A stretch of DNA of 12,611 bases from positions 1 to 12,611 of the forward strand of contig CAKQXG010000053.1 in the NCBI GenBank assembly GCA_934281515.1. Reading direction: 5' to 3'. The stretch is from an uncultured Clostridia bacterium. GTDB taxonomy: Bacteria > Bacillota > Clostridia > Christensenellales > CAG-314. Each line of letters opens with the position of its first letter. Position 1 is the stretch's first letter. The translations under genes were made by a program, and so were the position numbers. The notes under the pieces were generated by a model. The model was given only the letters and a program-made list of their open reading frames with translations. It had not been told where the DNA came from and ran no database searches. This document shows, in pieces, positions 6,767-12,611 of this stretch.

Positions 6767-7629
6767 GCAAGTTGTTGTACGGAAAGCCCGTTGCAGACAA
6801 ACTGTATCAACACGTGGACATGCTGACCAACGGTATGGCAATGGGTCCGCTGTTGCTGACAGTCGGTTGTTACGATGAGCAGTGGATGCAGTACACGCAG
6901 TCGCTGGCAAACAGTTGCGCAAAACACAACATTCGCATACAAAACGACATTCTGTCCGATTACGACGAACAATTGTTTGTCGACCGCTTAAACGGCAATC
7001 TGCGTGCGGTGGAACCCAACGGCGTATTGGTACAACAACCTTTGCCGAGTCACATGCATGACTTTGTAAATTTTGTACCTATCGATCTTGACATCGATTG
7101 CGTTACCGACACAAGCGTTGCCCGGTTGTATAGGGGCGAAAAAGGTTTTCGTCCTGCAACGGCGCAAGCCGTGGTTGAAATGTTGGACTTCTACGACATA
7201 CCGCTGCAAGGCAAGCGCGTGGTTGTTGTAGGGCGCGGCAACGCAGTGGGTAAACCCCTTGCGCTTATGTTACTGCAACGTAACGCCACGGTGACGATTT
7301 GCCACAGCAAAACGCAAAATCTTGCCGAAGTGTGCCGCGGTGCAGACATACTTGTTTCCGCAACGGGGCAACCCGGACTTATCACTGCCGACTTCGTTAC
7401 GCCGAACAGTATTGTAATCGACGTGGGTCTGAGTTTTATCGACGGCAAAACCTGTGGCGACGTAGACCCGACTGTGTATGACATAGTGCAAGCCGTTTCG
7501 CCTGTACCCGGTGGCATCGGCCCCGTAACAAGGGCGGCGCTGCTGTGCAATCTGCTTGACGGTATGGACGCCGTTGTCGAACGTGCCCTCGACCAACCGA
7601 TGGGTTTCAACGGCAAAAGAGAGCAATAA
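6763..7629 (+). CDS. folD: Bifunctional methylene-THF dehydrogenase/cyclohydrolase FolD, with altered active site
   Basis: FolD interconverts 5,10-methylene-, methenyl- and 10-formyl-tetrahydrofolate using NADP. The 288-residue product has the normal length. It shows GVLVQQPLPSHMHDF (the folate-site QxPLP motif), DLDIDCVTD (equivalent of DKDVDGFHP), the dinucleotide-binding GRGNAVGKP, TVTICHSKTQNL, DILVSATGQPGLIT, and PVPGGIGPVT near the C terminus. The oddity lies in the N-terminal catalytic segment. Families normally read VGxxPASxxYVxxK, but here VG (34-35) is followed by CYDEQWMQYTQSL. Tyr44 is kept, whereas the lysine four residues later is Leu48 and the PAS motif is gone. That lysine is needed for cyclohydrolase chemistry, so the protein may have changed or lost activity. 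It overlaps nusB by four bases and precedes xseA by three. Family certain, bifunctionality doubtful. Confidence 0.9.
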   Translation: MSKLLYGKPVADKLYQHVDMLTNGMAMGPLLLTVGCYDEQWMQYTQSLANSCAKHNIRIQNDILSDYDEQLFVDRLNGNLRAVEPNGVLVQQPLPSHMHDFVNFVPIDLDIDCVTDTSVARLYRGEKGFRPATAQAVVEMLDFYDIPLQGKRVVVVGRGNAVGKPLALMLLQRNATVTICHSKTQNLAEVCRGADILVSATGQPGLITADFVTPNSIVIDVGLSFIDGKTCGDVDPTVYDIVQAVSPVPGGIGPVTRAALLCNLLDGMDAVVERALDQPMGFNGKREQ

Positions 7630-7632
7630 AAC

Positions 7633-8811
7633 ATGACCCTGACCGTATCACAAATCAACAACTATATACGCGGCATATTCGACTTCGACAGCACCCTTGA
7701 CGACGTTACGGTGTGCGGTGAGGTTACCAACGTCAAGGCGTACAGCAAAGGTTGGTATTTTTCGCTGAAAGACGAACAAAGCGCAATCAACTGCTTCTGT
7801 TATGCCGGTGCAGAGCCGCCTGTTGCAGGGCAGATGGCTGTAGCCTACGGCAAAGTAAACTACCTTACCAAAAACGGCTCGGTGTCATTCTTTGTGCGCC
7901 GCCTTACCGTCACTCGCAATCTCGGCGCACAGTACCAACTGTTTGTGCAACTGCGCGACAAACTTGCCAAAGAAGGTCTGTTTGACGAGGCTCGCAAAAA
8001 GCCCGTGCCGCATTGTTGTGCCAGAGTGGGCGTTGTTACGAGTCCGACAGGCGCGGTGATACACGACATAACCAATGTTTGCTTACGTCGTCAACCCTTC
8101 ACGGAGATTGTGCTGTATCCTGTCAAGGTGCAGGGCGATGGCGCCGACAAAGAGATTTGCCGAGGTATTGCCTACTTCGCCACAAGCGACGTCGACGTTG
8201 TTATAGTCGGCAGAGGCGGCGGCAGCAACGAGGACTTGTCGGTGTTCAACAGCGAAGACATTGTCCGAGCAGTTGCGGCATGCGGCAAACCCGTTGTATC
8301 GGCGGTCGGGCACGGAGTGGACTTTACTTTGTGCGACTTCGTCGCCGACAAACGTGCCGTAACGCCAAGCGAAGCGGCGGAATTTGTCACGCTTGACGTT
8401 GCCGAAACCAAGTTGCGAGTAAATATGCTGCTAGGTAAGTTGCAGACTGCCGTTGCCGACAAGATCGACGACTACCGACACCGCACAACCGACGGTTTGC
8501 GCCGACTTCAACTTGACGCAAAACGCAAAGTGGAGCGCAAAAAAGCCGACATCGAGTATATGCTTAAACACAGCGCAGATCTGCTTAATACAAGGCTTGT
8601 GCAGCGCAAAACGTCTTTTGACAAGAGCGTTGCCCGCCTGTCTGCCGCCAATCCGACCAACCTGCTTAAACGCGGTTACGCATATGCAAGTAAGGACGGC
8701 AATAACGTAAGCAGGGTTGCAGACGTTACTATAGGCGACAAATTGCAACTGACGGTGTCCGACGGCAGTATGGACGTGACTGTCGACAGTGTGACAAGTA
8801 AGGGGAACTGA
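7633..8811 (+). CDS. xseA: Exodeoxyribonuclease VII large subunit
   Basis: XseA is the catalytic subunit of exonuclease VII, which degrades single-stranded DNA from both ends and takes part in repair. The 392-residue product has an N-terminal OB fold (about 1-100, with VCGEVTNVKAYSKGWYFSLK), a catalytic domain, and a long charged coiled coil (about 255-340) that recruits XseB. Catalytic-domain motifs are VGVVTSPTGAVIHDI (132-146), GRGGGSNEDLSVFN (193-206), and DFVADKRAVTPSEAAEFV (235-252). The invariant Asp145, Arg194, His227 and Asp230 are present, but the usual GHETD reads GHGVD, so Glu is replaced by Gly228. The C terminus has PTNLLKRGYAYA, the typical end motif. No clear ribosome binding site precedes it; coupling to folD, three bases upstream, is likely. 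xseB follows with one base between. Confidence 0.95.
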   Translation: MTLTVSQINNYIRGIFDFDSTLDDVTVCGEVTNVKAYSKGWYFSLKDEQSAINCFCYAGAEPPVAGQMAVAYGKVNYLTKNGSVSFFVRRLTVTRNLGAQYQLFVQLRDKLAKEGLFDEARKKPVPHCCARVGVVTSPTGAVIHDITNVCLRRQPFTEIVLYPVKVQGDGADKEICRGIAYFATSDVDVVIVGRGGGSNEDLSVFNSEDIVRAVAACGKPVVSAVGHGVDFTLCDFVADKRAVTPSEAAEFVTLDVAETKLRVNMLLGKLQTAVADKIDDYRHRTTDGLRRLQLDAKRKVERKKADIEYMLKHSADLLNTRLVQRKTSFDKSVARLSAANPTNLLKRGYAYASKDGNNVSRVADVTIGDKLQLTVSDGSMDVTVDSVTSKGN

Positions 8812-8812
8812 C

Positions 8813-9016
8813 ATGAAACTGGAACAACAACTAAACAAACTGGAACAACTTGCGGCTCAAATCGAAAGCGAGCAATCGCTTGAAAAGTCGCTTGCTATAT
8901 TTGAAGAAAGCGTTACCGTTGCCGCCGACTGTATCAGACAACTTGACGAGTGCAGCGGCAAACTGACCGTATTGACCGACAAGGTGAAGGAGATTACCGA
9001 TGGCAACAAGGATTGA
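8813..9016 (+). CDS. xseB: Exodeoxyribonuclease VII small subunit
   Basis: XseB is the small helical subunit that assembles on the coiled coil of XseA. The 67-residue product matches the family in length and pattern: LEQQLNKLEQLAAQIESEQ, then LEKSLAIFEESVTVAADC, then LDECSGKLTVL. It is predicted to be two helices with a turn. AGGGG at 8801-8805, inside the end of xseA, serves as ribosome binding site. Its last 17 bases overlap the ispA start, so the three genes are probably translationally coupled. Confidence 0.93.
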   Translation: MKLEQQLNKLEQLAAQIESEQSLEKSLAIFEESVTVAADCIRQLDECSGKLTVLTDKVKEITDGNKD

Positions 9017-9809
9017 CGAAAAGTACGTTGATGAACTTGTCAAAGAGTTTGTTCCCAAACAACATGACAAGGTTACTCAGGCGGTAGAGTACAGCCTGTT
9101 TACGGGCGGCAAACGCTCTCGCCCGATACTGTTGCTTGCTACGGCACGCGCGGTGGGCGGACGTATCAGTCGTAACGCCAGGATACTTGCGGCGGCATTG
9201 GAGTATATACACACCTACTCGCTCATTCACGACGATTTGCCCAGTATGGACAACGACGATATTCGCCGCGGTAAGCGCAGTTGCCATATGCAGTTCGGTG
9301 AGGCTTCCGCAGTGCTTGCGGGCGACGCATTGCTTAACCTTGCCTGCGAAACGGTTTTTAAGGGCAGTTTTTCCGACAAAAACTACAAGACGGCGTGTCG
9401 GACGCTGTTTAAGCTGTCGGGCATGACGGGTATGATTTACGGTCAAAGCCTTGACCTGTTTACCGAAACGCACAGTATTGCCGACGCCGACGCGGTTGCT
9501 TTGCACAAGACCGGCGACCTTATTCGTGCCGCTCTTGTGTGCGGCGCACTGGCAGGCGGCGCGACAACCAGAGAAACGGAAGTGTTTGACGAGATCGGTA
9601 TCAAGTTCGGACTTGCATATCAGGTAAAGGACGACGTTCTGGACGCCGAGAAGTGCGAACGGAGCTATCTCGACGTCATGACCGAACAGGAGTGCCACGA
9701 CTATGCCGAACGTCTGACTGACGAAATAAAGCGGTTGTGCGACAGTCTGCCGTACGATTTGTCCTTTATCAAGGATTACGCAGACAAGAATTTGGCAAGA
9801 AATCACTGA
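9000..9809 (+). CDS. ispA: Polyprenyl synthetase, probable farnesyl diphosphate synthase
   Basis: The enzyme condenses isopentenyl diphosphate with allylic diphosphates to give prenyl chains for quinone, carotenoid or undecaprenyl lipid synthesis. Key motifs are GGKRSRPILLL (36-46), the first Asp-rich motif HDDLPSMDNDDIRRGK (77-92) with DDxxxxD spacing, GQSLDLF (148-154), KTGDLI (170-175), and the second Asp-rich motif QVKDDVLD (208-215). The DDxxxxD spacing preceded by HTYSLI is that of bacterial type II farnesyl diphosphate synthases, which suggests a C15 product. At 269 residues it is shorter than the usual 290-300. Much of the loss follows DDVLD, where the GKPxGSD-type loop is missing and EKCERSYLDVM follows directly. 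AAGGAG at 8987-8992, inside xseB, fixes the start. It is the last gene of the operon. Confidence 0.92.
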   Translation: MATRIDEKYVDELVKEFVPKQHDKVTQAVEYSLFTGGKRSRPILLLATARAVGGRISRNARILAAALEYIHTYSLIHDDLPSMDNDDIRRGKRSCHMQFGEASAVLAGDALLNLACETVFKGSFSDKNYKTACRTLFKLSGMTGMIYGQSLDLFTETHSIADADAVALHKTGDLIRAALVCGALAGGATTRETEVFDEIGIKFGLAYQVKDDVLDAEKCERSYLDVMTEQECHDYAERLTDEIKRLCDSLPYDLSFIKDYADKNLARNH

Positions 9810-9848
9810 TTTTTGACTGATTTTTTGCCATTTGGGCATATAAATCGA

Positions 9849-9877
9849 TTGACAGACAAAACAAAATAAGTTACAAT
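9849..9877 (+). promoter_or_regulatory. Sigma-A promoter of ylxM-ffh
   Basis: TTGACA at 9849-9854, a 17-base spacer, and TACAAT at 9872-9877 form a near-perfect housekeeping promoter. The expected start near 9882-9885 lies inside the left arm of the inverted repeat at 9879-9908. Confidence 0.88.
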
Positions 9878-9878
9878 A

Positions 9879-9918
9879 GACGTGTAAAGGTAATTTGCTT
9901 TACACGTCTTTGTATTTT
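9879..9918 (+). terminator. Perfect inverted repeat with T-rich tail at the ylxM transcription start
   Basis: GACGTGTAAAG (9879-9889) and CTTTACACGTC (9898-9908) pair perfectly over 11 bases around an 8-base loop, followed by TTTGTATTTT. Transcripts coming from ispA would contain the whole stem and could terminate here. Transcripts starting from the promoter just upstream would lack part of the left arm. An operator palindrome at the transcription start is an alternative reading. Confidence 0.65.
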
Positions 9919-9929
9919 GCGAGGTTACC

Positions 9930-10235
9930 ATGGCTTTGACCAAGTTGCGTTTGTCCCGACTGCTGGACACATACAATCGGCTGCTTACCGATAAACAGCG
10001 CGACGCATTGACAATGTATTGCGACTGCGACTGTTCTCTTGGCGAGATTGCCGAGGACAAGGGCATTTCCCGACAGGGTGTGCGCGACGCAATCGTCAAG
10101 GGCGAAGCCGCGCTTATTCGCTACGAAGAAGCGTTGGGGCTGTGTGCATTGAAGAGTGATTTGCTGGTTGCATTGCAAGCCGACGACGTTGCAAAACTAA
10201 AGGACATTTTGCTAAAATTTGTAAACAAGGAGTAA
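9930..10235 (+). CDS. ylxM: YlxM family protein (UPF0122), SRP-associated helix-turn-helix protein
   Basis: YlxM is a small DNA-binding-like protein encoded beside ffh in Bacillota; in streptococci it interacts with the signal recognition particle. The 101-residue product shows the family pattern: RLSRLLDTYNRLLTDKQRDA (residues 7-26), then a sigma-70 region 4-like helix-turn-helix, SLGEIAEDKGISRQGVRDAI (36-55), then EAALIRYEEALGL. GAGG at 9921-9924 precedes the ATG at close spacing. It ends three bases before the GTG start of ffh, whose ribosome binding site AAGGAG overlaps its last codons, so the two are likely coupled. The cellular role beyond SRP association is not established. Confidence 0.92.
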   Translation: MALTKLRLSRLLDTYNRLLTDKQRDALTMYCDCDCSLGEIAEDKGISRQGVRDAIVKGEAALIRYEEALGLCALKSDLLVALQADDVAKLKDILLKFVNKE

Positions 10236-10238
10236 ACC

Positions 10239-11549
10239 GTGGGCGCATTTTCCAATCTTACCGACAGAATCAATCACGTATTCGGCAAACTGCGTAATCG
10301 CGGCGCATTGACCGAGCTTGAAATAAAGCAAGCCATGCGCGAAGTGCGCGTTGCCTTGTTGGAAGCCGACGTCAACTACGCCGTAGCCAAGGACTTTATC
10401 TCCAAGGTGACCGAGCGCGCCGTTGGTGAAGAAATACTAAAAAGCCTTACCCCGGGACAACAAGTAATCAAGATTGTCAATGAGGAACTTGTCGCATTGC
10501 TCGGCTCGACAACAAGTAAACTCGGCGTATCGCCCAAGTTGCCTACCGTCATCATGATGTGCGGTTTGCAGGGCGCAGGTAAAACGACCATGTGCGGCAA
10601 ACTTGCCTACTATCTGCAAAAGCAGGGCAAAAAAGTGCTGTTGGTCGCCGACGATATCTATCGTCCTGCCGCAATCAAACAGTTAGAGATTGTTGCAGGC
10701 AAGGTAAAGGCAGGCTTCTTTGAAATGGGGCAAAGTAACCCCACCAAGATTGCCCAAAATGGCGTGGAGTACGCGCTTAAAAACGGTTACGACACCGTAA
10801 TCATCGACACGGCAGGTCGACTGCACATCAACGAGGAACTGATGAACGAGTTGAAGTCGGTCAAGAAAGCGGTGGACGTGTACGAAACGTTGCTTGTCGT
10901 GGACAGCATGACGGGTCAGGACGCGGTGACGGTTGCCAAGTCGTTTGACGAGGCACTGGACATCACGGGCGTGATTATGACCAAGCTGGACGGTGACACG
11001 CGCGGCGGCGCAACGCTGTCGATAAAGGCGGTTACAGGCAAGCCCATCAAGTTTGTGGGTATCGGCGAACGTCCCGAGGATCTGGAACCGTTCCATCCCG
11101 ACCGCATGGCAAGTCGTATACTAGGTATGGGCGACGTGCTGACCCTTATCGAGAAGGCACAATCGGCAATCGACGAGGAACAAGCCGTTGCTATGGCGAA
11201 GAAACTTCGCGAAGCCAACTTCGACCTCAACGACTACATGGAGCAGTTTGAACAGTTGGGCAAAATGGGCGACCTCAATCAACTTGTGGGTATGATTCCC
11301 GGCGCAGGCAAATTGAAACTCGGCGATAAAAAAGTTGACGAAGCGCAACTTGCCAAGCAAAAGGCAATTATACAGTCCATGACTCCTGAAGAGCGTGCCA
11401 ACCCCAAGTTGCTTAACTACTCTCGCCGTAAGCGCATAGCCGCAGGTAGCGGAACGGAAGTGCAGGACGTCAACCGCCTTATCAAGCAATTCGAACAGAC
11501 TCGCGACATGATGAAACGCATGGTCAAGTCCAAAAAATTGCCTTTCTAG
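10239..11549 (+). CDS. ffh: Signal recognition particle protein Ffh (SRP54)
   Basis: Ffh binds 4.5S/6S RNA and signal peptides of nascent membrane and secreted proteins, and docks with FtsY as a paired GTPase. The 436-residue product has an N-terminal helical bundle (1 to about 90), a G domain (about 100-295), and a C-terminal M domain (about 300-436). G-domain motifs are GLQGAGKTT (109-117), DDIYRPAAIKQLE (138-150), DTAGR (190-194), and TKLDGDTRGG (248-257). The M domain carries MEQFEQLGKMGDLNQLVGMI (334-353) and the RNA-binding SRRKRIAAGSGT (395-406), with scattered methionines for signal-peptide binding. The start codon is GTG, set by AAGGAG at 10227-10232. It shares a promoter with ylxM. 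No clear + strand terminator follows, so transcription may continue into rpsP. Confidence 0.97.
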   Translation: MGAFSNLTDRINHVFGKLRNRGALTELEIKQAMREVRVALLEADVNYAVAKDFISKVTERAVGEEILKSLTPGQQVIKIVNEELVALLGSTTSKLGVSPKLPTVIMMCGLQGAGKTTMCGKLAYYLQKQGKKVLLVADDIYRPAAIKQLEIVAGKVKAGFFEMGQSNPTKIAQNGVEYALKNGYDTVIIDTAGRLHINEELMNELKSVKKAVDVYETLLVVDSMTGQDAVTVAKSFDEALDITGVIMTKLDGDTRGGATLSIKAVTGKPIKFVGIGERPEDLEPFHPDRMASRILGMGDVLTLIEKAQSAIDEEQAVAMAKKLREANFDLNDYMEQFEQLGKMGDLNQLVGMIPGAGKLKLGDKKVDEAQLAKQKAIIQSMTPEERANPKLLNYSRRKRIAAGSGTEVQDVNRLIKQFEQTRDMMKRMVKSKKLPF

Positions 11550-11571
11550 GCATCTGTACAGCGACGTTCAA

Positions 11572-11637
11572 TTGCAGCAAAGTAAATTTTGCGGCAAAAA
11601 AAAGTTATCAGTGCCCGACTTGACAAACAAACGGGCA
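11572..11637 (+). promoter_or_regulatory. Two stem-loops in the ffh-rpsP gap
   Basis: The first hairpin pairs 11572-11581 with 11588-11597 (nine of ten positions) around a 6-base loop. An A tract, not a T tract, follows it. The second pairs TGCCCG (11612-11617) with CGGGCA (11632-11637). They may be processing or regulatory structures of the rpsP leader. TTGACA at 11620-11625 lies in the second loop but has no good -10 partner. Confidence 0.35.
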
Positions 11638-11678
11638 ACGAAATAAACAAAAAACAATTATTTTTGGAGGAAACTATT

Positions 11679-11939
11679 ATGGCAGTAAAAATGAGATTGA
11701 CAAGACTCGGTGACAAAAAAGCACCTTTCTACCGCATTGTTGTCGTTGACAGCCACGTGGCTCGCGACGGACAATACGTTGACCTTGTCGGTACCTACAA
11801 CCCTTTGACAGAAGAACTTAACCTTGACGTAGACAAGGCGAAGAAATGGATCGCCAACGGCGTACAACCCACCGAAACAGTAAAGACGTTGCTTGTTCGC
11901 AAGGAAGTCATCGCTCCCAAGACCGTCAAAAACGCGTAG
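11679..11939 (+). CDS. rpsP: Small ribosomal subunit protein bS16
   Basis: S16 binds 16S rRNA early in 30S assembly. The 86-residue product has the usual length and opens AVKMRLTRLGDKKAPFYRIV, followed by DSHVARDGQYVDLVGTYNP (residues 24-42), both family signatures. The C-terminal part has AKKWIANGVQPTETVKTLL. I chose the ATG at 11679 because GGAGG at 11666-11670 is ideally spaced and the protein then begins at the conserved MAVKxRLxR; an in-frame upstream start at 11589 would add 30 unrelated residues. It lies between ffh and a KH-domain gene, as is usual in Bacillota. Confidence 0.97.
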   Translation: MAVKMRLTRLGDKKAPFYRIVVVDSHVARDGQYVDLVGTYNPLTEELNLDVDKAKKWIANGVQPTETVKTLLVRKEVIAPKTVKNA

Positions 11940-11957
11940 TCGTAACGGAGTAGTGCT

Positions 11958-12191
11958 ATGCTTGAACTGACAAAATACATTGTCGAGCAACTTGTCGACG
12001 ACAAGAGTGCAATCGACATCAAGTCCACTGTCGAAGACAACGGTACGGAAACAATCAGTATCCGCGTTGCCGAAAACGACATCGGAAAGGTGATCGGCAA
12101 GCAAGGCAAGATTGCAATGTCTATCCGCACCCTTGCCAAAGCGGTCGGTATCCGTGAAGGTAAAAGATACAACATCGAAATTGAAGATTAG
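11958..12191 (+). CDS. khpA: KH domain RNA-binding protein KhpA (YlqC family)
   Basis: KhpA is a small single-KH-domain RNA-binding protein that, with KhpB (Jag/EloR), affects cell elongation and division in streptococci; its targets in other Bacillota are poorly known. The 77-residue product has the normal length. It opens MLELTKYIVEQLVDD, and the KH core reads NDIGKVIGKQGKIAMSIRTL (residues 40-59), with GKQG as the RNA-gripping GxxG loop. CGGAG at 11946-11950 precedes the start. It follows rpsP after 18 bases and is presumably cotranscribed. rimM and trmD, which normally come soon after, are not here; hslO follows instead. Confidence 0.92.
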   Translation: MLELTKYIVEQLVDDKSAIDIKSTVEDNGTETISIRVAENDIGKVIGKQGKIAMSIRTLAKAVGIREGKRYNIEIED

Positions 12192-12284
12192 TAGCATTAC
12201 GCTCGGCAAGTCGCAACGGTTTGTGCGGGCATGATACTGTACGTGTTGCCTGTCGACAACAGCGGCGGGCAACTCGCCAACCCT

Positions 12285-12327
12285 TTGCCACAAGTAACTT
12301 GTGGCAATTTGTTTATATTTTTGTTTT
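12285..12327 (+). terminator. Terminator of the ylxM-ffh-rpsP-khpA operon
   Basis: TTGCCACAAG (12285-12294) and CTTGTGGCAA (12298-12307) form a perfect 10-pair stem with a TAA loop. A T-rich tract of about 20 bases follows. This is a strong intrinsic terminator placed only 14 bases before the hslO start. Confidence 0.85.
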
Positions 12328-12340
12328 ACGAGGTGCAACT

Positions 12341-12611
12341 ATGCCATCCGTATTGGTAAAAGCAATCATTGACAATGCAGTCACCGTCACAGCGGTAGAA
12401 ACGAAGGACGTTGTAAACAAAGCGATTCGATTGCACGATCTGTCGCCCGTTGCGGGCGCGGCGCTGGGGCGTACGCTGACAATGGCTCTCATGATGGGTA
12501 AGGAGTTGAAGAACCCGACCGACTACCTGACTATCAAAATCAACGGTGGCGGACCGCTGGGTCAAATTACCGTTTGTGCCGACGCGAAAGGCAACGTAAA
12601 AGGCATGGTAG
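12341..12611 (+). CDS. hslO: Hsp33 redox-regulated chaperone, N-terminal part (cut by window end)
   Basis: Hsp33 is a cytosolic holdase chaperone switched on by oxidative and heat stress through a C-terminal zinc-binding cysteine cluster. The 90 residues visible match the N-terminal domain: VLVKAIIDNAVTVTAVET, then RLHDLSPVAGAALGRTLTMA (residues 30-49), LMMGKELKN, and INGGGPLGQITVCADAKGNV (67-86). The cysteine cluster lies beyond the window and cannot be checked. GAGGTG at 12330-12335 precedes the ATG. No promoter is visible between the terminator T tract and the start, so expression may need read-through or a promoter upstream of the hairpin. Confidence 0.92.
   Translation, partial: MPSVLVKAIIDNAVTVTAVETKDVVNKAIRLHDLSPVAGAALGRTLTMALMMGKELKNPTDYLTIKINGGGPLGQITVCADAKGNVKGMV

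Noticed and set aside
8994..9839. 281-codon open frame on the - strand inside ispA
   Set aside because: It lies opposite a gene with all prenyl synthase motifs, has the composition of a shadow frame, and lacks a recognisable start signal.
11620..11648. Possible rpsP promoter beginning with TTGACA
   Set aside because: At 17-18 bases downstream the only candidate is TAAACA, a poor -10 match, so the TTGACA is probably chance.
1..12611. Apparently frequent GTCGAC hexamers (about ten seen by eye)
   Set aside because: They lie almost entirely in coding sequence and mostly reflect common Val-Asp and similar codon pairs. I see no sign of a functional motif.

Overview
The window looks like chromosome of a Bacillota (Firmicutes) bacterium, most plausibly an uncultured Clostridia-like lineage. 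The reasons are gene order (Asp23-family gene, nusB, folD, xseA, xseB, ispA; ylxM, ffh, rpsP, KH-domain gene; greA, lysS), strong AGGAG-type ribosome binding sites, and consensus sigma-A promoters with 17-base spacers. Base composition is intermediate and even across the genes. Every gene I can support is on the + strand. I see no transposase, phage gene, CRISPR array, tRNA or rRNA. The species cannot be named from the sequence.

Layout. (1) 1-2252: a terminator of an upstream gene, then a nucleoside-phosphorylase-family gene (MTA/SAH nucleosidase-like) and a DUF362 protein with a C-terminal double [4Fe-4S] ferredoxin domain, closed by a probable terminator. (2) 2275-4688: a long imperfect hairpin, a consensus promoter, a leader hairpin, then greA and lysS as an operon ending in a strong terminator. 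(3) 4689-5642: a noncoding stretch and a YjjG-type HAD phosphatase. (4) 5643-9809: a noncoding stretch with a second copy of the hairpin core, an extended -10 promoter, then a tight six-gene operon (Asp23-family/yqhY, nusB, folD, xseA, xseB, ispA) with 3 to 10-base gaps or overlaps. (5) 9849-12191: a promoter nested in an inverted repeat, then ylxM, ffh, rpsP and a khpA-like gene (SRP targeting, ribosome and RNA binding). (6) 12192-12611: a strong terminator with alternative pairing partners, then the start of hslO (Hsp33), cut by the window end.

Functionally this is a housekeeping region: transcription elongation and antitermination (GreA, NusB), translation (LysRS, S16, KhpA), protein targeting (Ffh, YlxM), one-carbon and isoprenoid metabolism (FolD, IspA), DNA repair (Exo VII), and metabolite clean-up (nucleosidase, HAD phosphatase). 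I found no clearly new multi-gene system. The points most worth a second look are a FolD that lacks the catalytic lysine, the promoter that starts inside a terminator-like repeat upstream of ylxM, the attenuator-like alternating repeats before hslO, a repeated intergenic hairpin core, and shortened loops in IspA and GreA.
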